Program-made: the position numbers and the translations under genes
Origin: Ignavibacteriales bacterium
Lineage (GTDB): Bacteria > Bacteroidota > Ignavibacteria > UBA10030 > UBA8401
Length of the DNA: 44,140 nt
Assembly: GCA_016182545.1 (NCBI GenBank)
Contig: JACPGG010000026.1
Span: 1-44,140, forward strand
Direction: 5' to 3'
The notes under the pieces: generated by a model
Seen by the model: only the letters and a program-made list of their open reading frames with translations
Told to the model about the DNA's origin: nothing
Databases searched by the model: none
Shown here: positions 24,648-30,820 of the stretch, one piece after another
Numbering within the stretch: the first letter of the stretch is position 1
Layout: every line of letters begins with the position of its first letter

Positions 24648-25726
24648 TCGACTACGAAAATCTGAAAAAAGCGAATGAGAAATTCTTCGACGAATATAAA
24701 AAATCGTTCGATGCAACGCTGAACAGCGGCTGGTTCATCCTCGGAAACGCGGTGAAAAATTTCGAGGAAGAGTTTGCCCGGTTCAACACCAATAAATATT
24801 GTGTTGGCGTAGCGAACGGGCTTGATGCTCTTATTCTCTGCCTGCGGGCGTTACAGTTCGAACGGGGAAGCGAAGTGATCGTTCCGTCGAACACATACAT
24901 CGCAACGATTCTGTCGATACTTCAAAACGATTTGAAGCCAATCCTCGTCGAACCAGATATCCGCACGTACAACATCGATCCGAAAAAAATTGAAGAAGCG
25001 ATTACGCCGAAGACGAAAGCGATCATGGTTGTCCATTTGTACGGCAAATCGTGCGACATGGATCCGATCGTGGCGATTGCAAAGAAATATAATCTTGCAT
25101 TGATCGAAGATTGCGCCCAATCGCACGGCGCAACATACAAAGGAAAAATGACAGGCACGTTCGGTTTCGGCGCATTCAGTTTTTATCCGACAAAGAATCT
25201 CGGCTGCCTTGGAGACGGCGGTGCGGTCAACACCGATGATGAAGAATTTGCAAAGAAGATCAGAATGCTGCGCAATTATGGATCGGAGAAGAAATATTAC
25301 AACGATGTGGTCGGATACAACTCACGTCTGGATGAAGTGCAGGCAGGATTTCTCTCCGTGAAACTGCGTCACCTGAAAGAGATCACCGATCACAAACGGA
25401 ATCTGGCATCATTGTATCACAACGGACTGAAGAACGATTTCATCAAGCCGGAGGTCCATCCTGATTTTTATGACGTGTTCCATATTTATAATGTCCGTCA
25501 TCCCAAACGTGATGCGTTGAAAGAATACCTGCTGAAGAACGACATCAAAACGGAAATTCATTATCCCGTTCCGCCTCATAAACAAAATGCGATGAAAGGG
25601 GTGCTGGATGGGAACGATTTTCCGATCTCATCGGAAATCCATTCGACGACATTGAGCCTCCCTATCTCATTTTGTCATTCGGAAAGTGATGTGCAGCGGG
25701 TGATTGATGTGATGAATAGATTCTAA
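24644..25726 (+). CDS. fdtB: DegT/DnrJ/EryC1/StrS aminotransferase (FdtB/QdtB-like)
   Basis: PLP enzyme of 360 residues. Motifs: [87 protein letters not shown] with the Schiff-base Lys, [20 protein letters not shown] and [15 protein letters not shown]. Next to the ketoisomerase it is best read as the transaminase that makes a 3-amino-3,6-dideoxyhexose linked to dTDP. The N-acetyltransferase and the dTDP-glucose dehydratase steps are not in the window. A long palindromic repeat lies right after the stop. Confidence 0.9.
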   Translation: MIDYENLKKANEKFFDEYKKSFDATLNSGWFILGNAVKNFEEEFARFNTNKYCVGVANGLDALILCLRALQFERGSEVIVPSNTYIATILSILQNDLKPILVEPDIRTYNIDPKKIEEAITPKTKAIMVVHLYGKSCDMDPIVAIAKKYNLALIEDCAQSHGATYKGKMTGTFGFGAFSFYPTKNLGCLGDGGAVNTDDEEFAKKIRMLRNYGSEKKYYNDVVGYNSRLDEVQAGFLSVKLRHLKEITDHKRNLASLYHNGLKNDFIKPEVHPDFYDVFHIYNVRHPKRDALKEYLLKNDIKTEIHYPVPPHKQNAMKGVLDGNDFPISSEIHSTTLSLPISFCHSESDVQRVIDVMNRF

Positions 25727-25729
25727 TGT

Positions 25730-25834
25730 TGTCATCGCGAGGAGTCCCGATGTTTTTTATCGGGGCGACGTGGCGATCTCGTTTTTAGAGAATAGGAGGA
25801 GATTGCTTCGGCAAAAAAACGCCTCGCAATGACA
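25730..25834. repeat. 105-bp nested palindromic repeat
   Basis: The outer arms are TGTCATCGCGAGG (25730-25742) and CCTCGCAATGACA (25822-25834). Inside are a second pair GCGATCTC / GAGATTGC and a small hairpin CCCGAT-GTTTTTT-ATCGGG. The form (GTCATTGCGAGG at both ends, GAGATTGCTTCGGC inside) is that of palindromic repeats dispersed in many bacterial genomes. It lies between two converging genes and its right part is coding sequence of the minus-strand gene. Confidence 0.85.
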
Positions 25835-27028
25835 TGGCATTAATATTAAAGAAGGATCTGTTTGCCGGAGGATATCATATTGGTCGTACTTATATGGGAA
25901 AATTTTTCCTGCATTTGCCTTTTCTAAAATTTCCCCCACTTCTTTATTGTCGTCCCCGAATGCGATGATCCTGTTTCCGGTGCGCAAATATTCAAATAGT
26001 TTCCCCGGTACATGCCGCTTCTCCGTTGCACAGACTAACAGATATGATGCATCGATCATCTCTCGAATAACCTCGCCATACGGCAGAAATCCTTTGTACT
26101 CAGTGTATTCCGTTAATCCAGCAGATGCAATTGCATTTTTAATTTCAGGACTGACGGTGCCGATGAAGCGTAGCCGGAGTGCTCGTCCTTTATCAATTTC
26201 CTGCTTTATGTTCTTCCAGAAGCCGGGTGGGTTTTGGTAATCGAAAATATTGCCGGCGTGGAGGATGGTTTCGGGGTTCGAGGTTTGAGGTTTGTGCAGC
26301 AGATTCACAAAATTCTCTTCGTTATAGCCCCAGTACAACACATGCGATTTCTTTTCGATCCACGGATACTTTTTGATGTACTCTTCGCGTGCACTCTGCG
26401 TGACAAACACAACGCTTTGCGCATTGTCGAATGTCGTTCGTTCAAAATAATTGTCCAGCGACAGAGTCGGTGCGCTCCGTTTGAATTCTTTATAGTAAAT
26501 GATATCGACCCAAGGATCGATCAGGACAGGCGTGTGAGGAATGTTGAACTCCCGGCTCAATTTCTTTCCGATGAGATGAGAGCTGTGGGGAGGACCGATG
26601 GAAACGATTGCGTCGAACTTTTTTTGCGACAGCAACCTGCGTGCACCGTTCATCGCCGAGAAATACCATCCCACGCGTGCATCGGGGACGAAGAGATTCA
26701 TCCGTATCCAGATTGCCAGACGGTGGCGGAGTCCGGTGTTTGACAACGAGATCGTCTCAGATGCAATAAGAGGAGAATCCGATTTTTTGCCGAGGAACTT
26801 CCTGTAGAGATCGAACGGCTCGTTTGCTGCCGTCTTTATCACTTCAAGATCAGCCGGTACATCAGCGAGCAGACTTTCATCTTTATGTGAGAACGAATCT
26901 TCATCCACCGTCAGCACACTCGGCTGCCATCCCGATTTCGACAAATGCTTGATGATGTACAGGGGCCAGTGAAGCGACGCTTTGCCCGAAGGGGGCCAGA
27001 AGTATGTTATGAAAAGAACTCGTTTCAT
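25757..27028 (-). CDS. Glycosyltransferase, GT4-like, with repeat-derived C-terminus
   Basis: 423 residues. The N-terminus (VLFITYFWPPSGKASLHWP) and KKFDAIVSIGPPHSSHLIGK are of the GT-B, GT4 type. The C-terminal half has TILHAGNIFDYQNPPGFWK, RLRFIGTVSPEIKN, EYKGFLPYGEVIREM and VPGKLFEYLRTGNRIIAFGD, with the donor-site Glu. The last 25 residues or so (from CHCEAF to ATSPR) are encoded by the palindromic repeat at 25730 and are not expected in homologues; the original stop was probably near residue 395-400. A 21-base heptamer repeat at 26273 encodes an extra KPQTSNP-like loop. It faces the glycan operon and probably belongs to the same pathway. Confidence 0.86.
   Translation of the reverse strand: MKRVLFITYFWPPSGKASLHWPLYIIKHLSKSGWQPSVLTVDEDSFSHKDESLLADVPADLEVIKTAANEPFDLYRKFLGKKSDSPLIASETISLSNTGLRHRLAIWIRMNLFVPDARVGWYFSAMNGARRLLSQKKFDAIVSIGPPHSSHLIGKKLSREFNIPHTPVLIDPWVDIIYYKEFKRSAPTLSLDNYFERTTFDNAQSVVFVTQSAREEYIKKYPWIEKKSHVLYWGYNEENFVNLLHKPQTSNPETILHAGNIFDYQNPPGFWKNIKQEIDKGRALRLRFIGTVSPEIKNAIASAGLTEYTEYKGFLPYGEVIREMIDASYLLVCATEKRHVPGKLFEYLRTGNRIIAFGDDNKEVGEILEKANAGKIFPYKYDQYDILRQTDPSLILMPCHCEAFFCRSNLLLFSKNEIATSPR
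26273..26293 (-). repeat. Three 7-base tandem repeats inside the glycosyltransferase
   Basis: GGGGTTC GAGGTTT GAGGTTT on the plus strand. The 21 bases keep the reading frame and encode a loop before the ETILHAGN strand. Confidence 0.6.
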
Positions 27029-27066
27029 TTCAAGATTTCAAGATTATACGATTACAAGATTGAAAA
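27027..27066. repeat. 8-base tandem repeats upstream of the glycosyltransferase
   Basis: Successive units ATTTCAAG, ATTTCAAG, ATTATACG, ATTACAAG and a decayed ATTGAAAA. It starts at the glycosyltransferase start codon and fills half of the gap to the next gene. The gap (27029-27107) shows nothing else except a weak inverted repeat GATTACAA / TTGTAATC. Confidence 0.6.
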
Positions 27067-27107
27067 AATTCATTTTGTAATCTTGCACTGTTGTTCATCT
27101 TGATAAT

Positions 27108-27638
27108 TTATTTTCTCAACCATAATTCAGTGATGGACGAACCATGCCATTCAAGAGACAGGAGCAAGTCACACACTTCACGTACGCAGCCCCGTCCACC
27201 CTTTGTTTTCGTAATGTAGTGGGCTGTCTTTTTATTCAGCAAGGTGGCGTCAGCAGGACAAGCGGCAAAACCGACGCGCTTCAGCACCGGAACATCATTG
27301 ATATCGTCGCCGATGAACGCTGCCTCCTCCCACGTGAGTGAATATTTCTTCAGTAAATCTTCGATCGCTTCCACTTTATTGATGACACCTTGGTAGAGAT
27401 CGGTCACTTTGATTCGCTCCGCGCGGCGCTCGACGATTTTTGTTTTTTCAGTAGTGACGATGGCGACTTTATATCCCGCCTTTTGCAGCAGGACAATCCC
27501 CATTCCGTCGCGGATGGAGAATTTTTTCAGTTCGATCCCTTCGTCGGAGTAATACGCGCCCCCGTCAGTCAGCACGCCGTCCACGTCGCTAATGAGGATT
27601 TTTATTTTTTTGAGTCTGCTGAATAATGTCTTTTTCAT
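27108..27638 (-). CDS. kdsC: HAD-superfamily phosphatase, KdsC (KDO-8-phosphate phosphatase)-like
   Basis: 176 residues. Motif I DVDGVLTDGG with both Asp residues, GIELKKFSIRDGMGI, motif II VAIVTTEKTKIVERRA, and motif III EEAAFIGDDINDVPVLK, then a C-terminal AACPADATLLNKKTAHYITKTKGGRGCVREVCDLLL. This matches the KdsC subfamily (C0-type, no cap, tetrameric). KdsC makes KDO for lipopolysaccharide; related enzymes act on 2-keto-3-deoxy-nonulosonate phosphates. kdsA and kdsB are not in the window. The position beside the surface-glycan region fits LPS-type synthesis. Confidence 0.85.
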   Translation of the reverse strand: MKKTLFSRLKKIKILISDVDGVLTDGGAYYSDEGIELKKFSIRDGMGIVLLQKAGYKVAIVTTEKTKIVERRAERIKVTDLYQGVINKVEAIEDLLKKYSLTWEEAAFIGDDINDVPVLKRVGFAACPADATLLNKKTAHYITKTKGGRGCVREVCDLLLSLEWHGSSITELWLRK

Positions 27639-27648
27639 GAGTAGATTG

Positions 27649-27676
27649 TTTCAGGTTTCACGATTCATGTTTCAGT
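27649..27676. repeat. Four 7-base tandem repeats upstream of the kdsC-like gene
   Basis: TTTCAGG, TTTCACG, ATTCATG, TTTCAGT in direct tandem. They lie just upstream of the minus-strand kdsC-like gene. The rest of the 167-bp gap holds no gene; a GAGGAG-like site occurs 46 bases before the downstream plus-strand gene, too far to be its ribosome site. Confidence 0.6.
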
Positions 27677-27805
27677 GGCAGCATAAACGAGCGATTGTGT
27701 GCTGCGATGCCGCTGCCGGAATCAAACTACAAAAAAATTCCCTTAACCGAAAATTATTGATAGAGGAGAGAACAAAAAATCGTTACATTTGATTGAGAGT
27801 ACACC

Positions 27806-28507
27806 ATGAACATAGCAATTATCTCCGATATTCACTCTAATCTTGAAGCGCTGACCGCCGTGCTGCACGAGATCGAACGGCGAAAGATCACACAGGTCTA
27901 TTGCCTCGGCGATGTGGTGGGTTACGGAGCGAATCCGAACGAGTGCATTCAATTGCTGCGGGAGAGGAACATTCCGTGCGTGGCGGGGAACCACGATAAA
28001 GCGGCGATCAAGGAGATCGACATCGACGATTTCAGCGAAGCGGCGCGTGCGGGGATCGTCTGGACCCGCTCGGTGCTGACACATGAGAGCATTCAGTACC
28101 TGAAGACGCTCCCGTTGTCGCTGGAAGAGCACGGGATCATGTTCGTCCACAGTTCGCCCGATGAGCCGCAGGAATTCCGGTACCTGATCTATCCGGAAAA
28201 TACGCTCTTCAGTTACAAGGCATTCTCAGTTCCGTTGTGCGTTGTCGGGCACACGCATCGTCCTGTAGTTTTTTGCGAGGATATGGCGAGCACACATGTC
28301 ACGCGGGATAAAAAATTTATCGTGAATGTGGGGAGCGTCGGGCAGCCGCGGGACGGGAATTGGCGCGCCTGTTTTGTCCTGTTCGATACCGACGCGTGGT
28401 CGCCTGAGTACGTGCGGCTTGAATACGATGCGAAAACTGCACGTGAAAAGATACTCAATGCCGGATTGCCCAAAAAACTCGGGGATCGGTTGTTGGTTGG
28501 AATTTAA
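27806..28507 (+). CDS. Calcineurin-like metallophosphoesterase
   Basis: 233 residues with the complete metallophosphoesterase motif set: IISDIHSNLEAL (DxH), CLGDVVGYGANPNEC (GDxxxYG), VAGNHDKAAI (GNHD), MFVHSSPDEP and VVGHTHRPVVF (GHTH). The length and the GYG and NP-E residues fit the YfcE/MJ0936-related phosphodiesterases found in many bacteria. The substrate is unknown. It starts alone, with a hairpin pair behind it, and converges with the TlpA gene. Confidence 0.9.
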   Translation: MNIAIISDIHSNLEALTAVLHEIERRKITQVYCLGDVVGYGANPNECIQLLRERNIPCVAGNHDKAAIKEIDIDDFSEAARAGIVWTRSVLTHESIQYLKTLPLSLEEHGIMFVHSSPDEPQEFRYLIYPENTLFSYKAFSVPLCVVGHTHRPVVFCEDMASTHVTRDKKFIVNVGSVGQPRDGNWRACFVLFDTDAWSPEYVRLEYDAKTAREKILNAGLPKKLGDRLLVGI

Positions 28508-28514
28508 AATAAAA

Positions 28515-28545
28515 AGTGCGATTCACCTTTGAAGTGAATCGCACT
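28515..28545. repeat. Hairpin repeat after the metallophosphoesterase gene
   Basis: A 12-bp perfect stem (AGTGCGATTCAC / GTGAATCGCACT) with loop CTTTGAA, followed five bases later by ATATTTTTTTTG, so it may also terminate transcription of the plus-strand gene. The stem is the covarying partner of the hairpin at 37926. Confidence 0.8.
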
Positions 28546-28562
28546 CGAATATTTTTTTTGAA

Positions 28563-28593
28563 GATGACCGTCACCTTAAAGGTGACGGTCATC
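28563..28593. repeat. Second hairpin repeat before the TlpA gene end
   Basis: A 13-bp perfect stem (GATGACCGTCACC / GGTGACGGTCATC) with loop TTAAA. It lies seven bases beyond the minus-strand stop and is related to the preceding hairpin by its CACCTT..AAGGTG-like apex. Confidence 0.8.
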
Positions 28594-28600
28594 TAAAACG

Positions 28601-29170
28601 TTATAATAGCGCGTCAAACTCTGAAGCAAATTTTTCTTTTGACTGCAAGCCGATCAATTTCTTTGCGATCTTTCCGCTTTTGTCGATATAGAACGTTGTC
28701 GGTATGCCGCGCAGTCCGCCGAAGGCAGTCTCCAGATCGCCGTTATCGATGACGATAGGATACTTCACCTTCTGCTCTTTCGTAAAATCCGATACGAGCG
28801 TCAACACATCCGAATCCTTGTCGACAGAAATCCCGATCACCAGCGCTCCTTTTGCTTTATACTCTTCATTCAATGCTACGAGGTCGGGCATTTCCTTAAT
28901 GCACGGACCGCACCAGGTTGCCCAGAAGTTAAGGAGGACAGGTCTTCCCTTTGCAACTTCGGCGAACGAAACCTGCTTCCCTGTCTCGTCATAAAAAACA
29001 AAGTTTGGCGCCATTCCGTCTTTTGCCTCAACGGACTGAACGATCGAAACATTCTCTTTGTAATTCGAACTGGAAGAGGAAGCCTGTTGTTGTGATGTGT
29101 TTTGTTTATCGTCGTGAGGGGAACATCCGAGAAGCGTAAGTGCGAAAAGAAATGCTGCGAACTGTTTCAT
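28601..29170 (-). CDS. TlpA-like thioredoxin-fold lipoprotein
   Basis: A lipoprotein signal ends at Cys16 (LTLLGC). A Ser/Gln-rich linker (20-36) leads to a TlpA/ResA-type thioredoxin domain: APNFVFYDETGKQVSF, VLLNFWATWCGPCIKEMPDL with the CxxC at residues 87-90, VIGISVDKDSD, and GLRGIPTTFYIDKSGKI with the cis-Pro. It faces the periplasm and should be a reductase for thiols, as in cytochrome c maturation, or a disulfide reductase. It lies 15 bases behind the anti-sigma gene on the same strand. Confidence 0.9.
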   Translation of the reverse strand: MKQFAAFLFALTLLGCSPHDDKQNTSQQQASSSSSNYKENVSIVQSVEAKDGMAPNFVFYDETGKQVSFAEVAKGRPVLLNFWATWCGPCIKEMPDLVALNEEYKAKGALVIGISVDKDSDVLTLVSDFTKEQKVKYPIVIDNGDLETAFGGLRGIPTTFYIDKSGKIAKKLIGLQSKEKFASEFDALL

Positions 29171-29185
29171 AAGCGTGCGAATCCC

Positions 29186-29974
29186 TTATTCCGTTAATAA
29201 TGCGACCAGATGATCTTTCTTTAATTTGCTGACAGCAGCGCAGAGCGTGTTTTTGTATTGCCAGAGCACTACTGTTTTGTTATTCGTCTCTTCGATGTAC
29301 CACTTGTTGTCTTCCAACGCCACTTTCACATTTTCCGGCAGTCCGATCTTGTCTCCCTTCATCACATCGTCCAGATTTGCTTGATAGATGTAGATGATAT
29401 TTCCTTCCATTTCGTACACAACATGCGCTAGTTTCACCCCTTTGAAAATAGAAAGTACCCCTGCACACGACTTGCAATTCTTCATCTTCGGCACGTTGAC
29501 GGAGAAGTTCACTTCCTTTTGGAGGAATGAACGCACTTCATCATGATTGCTTACCAACTGCGGCTTGATCGAACCGCCGATCACCGCCTGGTAATTTTCC
29601 AGCGACTGGTTGATGATATTCGATTCATCGGCGATGGAAGCGACAGGGAAGAGGAGAGAATATGCGCCGACAAGTACGGCAGCAAGTACAACAACGGCAA
29701 TGGCAGGATTGAGTTTAATTCCGAATAATTTCTGGAACCAGGATGTGCCCGATTCGCTCATCGCGCGGTTTACGATCGTATAGTAGAGTTCCGCCGGAAC
29801 GCTTTTGCGATGGACCTTTTCATGCAAGACTGTTTTTACGGTCTGCAATGCCTGCAGTTCGTACCGGCAATGCGGACAGACGTTCGCATGGCGGAGTAAT
29901 TCTTGTGTGCGTTCGTCGCTCAATCGTTTATCGACGATCTCGCACGCACACTCTTGAAATTCTTTGCAATTCAC
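29186..29974 (-). CDS. Zinc-finger anti-sigma factor, membrane-bound
   Basis: 262 residues. The N-terminus has the zf-HC2 layout (CKEFQECACEIVDKRLSD, then HANVCPHC, the H-x3-C-x2-C motif at residues 29-36). One membrane helix lies at about 91-109. The periplasmic part (110-262) contains CKSC at 167-170 followed by AGVLSIFKGVKLAHVVYEM, which resembles the periplasmic domain of anti-sigma factors with GxxLxGxR-type motifs. Directly downstream of the sigma factor gene, it is its likely inhibitor. The extra CxxC could sense periplasmic redox or metal, which would fit the neighbouring TlpA-like protein; this is inference. Confidence 0.88.
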   Translation of the reverse strand: MNCKEFQECACEIVDKRLSDERTQELLRHANVCPHCRYELQALQTVKTVLHEKVHRKSVPAELYYTIVNRAMSESGTSWFQKLFGIKLNPAIAVVVLAAVLVGAYSLLFPVASIADESNIINQSLENYQAVIGGSIKPQLVSNHDEVRSFLQKEVNFSVNVPKMKNCKSCAGVLSIFKGVKLAHVVYEMEGNIIYIYQANLDDVMKGDKIGLPENVKVALEDNKWYIEETNNKTVVLWQYKNTLCAAVSKLKKDHLVALLTE

Positions 29975-29996
29975 AGTACACCTTTGGTATCAATTG

Positions 29997-30593
29997 TTAT
30001 TGTTCGGCATCCTTTCGAATAAAGCCGCGTTCTTTAGCGTAATCGTACAAGCGTGTGTAGAGTAGTTTTCTTCCGCGGTGCAGTCTGGAGCGTACAGTCC
30101 CCACAGGTATTTGAAGAAACTCCGCTATCTCCTCGTAAGCCAATCCTTCAATGTCACACAGGATCACGACCGTCCGGAATTCTTCCGGCAGTGCTTCAAG
30201 CGCCTTCGATACGTCGTCGTCCAACAGCTGACCGAAGATCTTTTGTTGAAGATCGTTGTCGTCGGTCGATTCATCACGGATGTTATTATAGTAGCTTTCG
30301 ATCTCTGCATAATCAACTTTGTCCGGCTCTTTCACTTCTTTGCGGTACAGGTTGATGTATGTGTTTTTCATGATTCTAAACAGCCATGCACGCAAGTTCG
30401 TTCCTTGTTCGAACTTGTCCCAGAAGCGATATGCTTTGAGGAAAGTCTCTTGCAGAAGATCGCTCGCATCGTCTGCGTTTGCGGTGAGCCTGAGTGCGTA
30501 GTTATAGAGGACGTCCATATGAGGAAGTGCCTGCTGTTCGAATTCCTTGTGTCGAGGATCCTGTATGGAGACGGCTAAAAAGAAAGGAAGCAT
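29997..30593 (-). CDS. ECF-type RNA polymerase sigma factor
   Basis: 198 residues. Region 2 is YNYALRLTANADDASDLLQE, TFLKAYRFWDKFEQGTNLRAWLF and RIMKNTYINLYRK. Region 4 is LPEEFRTVVILCDIEGLAYEEIAEFL and PVGTVRSRLHRGRKLL. It heads a three-gene unit with the anti-sigma and TlpA genes. Targets are unknown. A GGAACTT sequence 66 bases upstream may be its autoregulated -35. The start could also be at the internal Met of MDVLYNY, but the longer N-terminus fits family members with an N-terminal extension. Confidence 0.92.
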   Translation of the reverse strand: MLPFFLAVSIQDPRHKEFEQQALPHMDVLYNYALRLTANADDASDLLQETFLKAYRFWDKFEQGTNLRAWLFRIMKNTYINLYRKEVKEPDKVDYAEIESYYNNIRDESTDDNDLQQKIFGQLLDDDVSKALEALPEEFRTVVILCDIEGLAYEEIAEFLQIPVGTVRSRLHRGRKLLYTRLYDYAKERGFIRKDAEQ

Positions 30594-30637
30594 TCGAGTT
30601 TTGTGATGAGCTTCCGCGCCCCCGGAATCTACCTGAA

Positions 30638-30665
30638 AGAACAGGGGTCGTCAGAAGCAAGTTCC
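30638..30665 (-). promoter_or_regulatory. Possible ECF-type promoter of the sigma factor gene
   Basis: On the minus strand GGAACTT (the classical ECF -35) is followed after 15 bases by TGTTCT. The -35 is good, the -10 is not the canonical CGTC. Confidence 0.3.
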
Positions 30666-30746
30666 TGCGATTCATGTCCATTTTGTCCGATTAAAGTACC
30701 AAAAATCGGATTGAGTTACAACGACAAGTTGATACCCCATCAATCA

Positions 30747-30775
30747 TTGTATCTCTTTCGGCAATATATTACATT
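30747..30775 (+). promoter_or_regulatory. Candidate sigma70-type promoter for the TonB-dependent receptor
   Basis: TTGTAT and TACATT are separated by 17 bases, 45 bases before the start codon. Together with the minus-strand ECF candidate it makes the 227-bp gap a divergent control region. Confidence 0.5.
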
Positions 30776-30820
30776 GTCCACGCAAGCAAAACAAAAAAAT
30801 CTTCTCGTTGTCATCTGGAT

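Noticed and set aside
25730-25834. CRISPR or insertion sequence at the palindromic repeat
   Set aside because: There is one copy only, no spacer pattern, no transposase and no target-site duplication that I can see.
27649-27676. Tandem heptamers as binding sites (iterons) of a replication origin
   Set aside because: Only four degenerate units, no DnaA-box cluster and no replication gene nearby.
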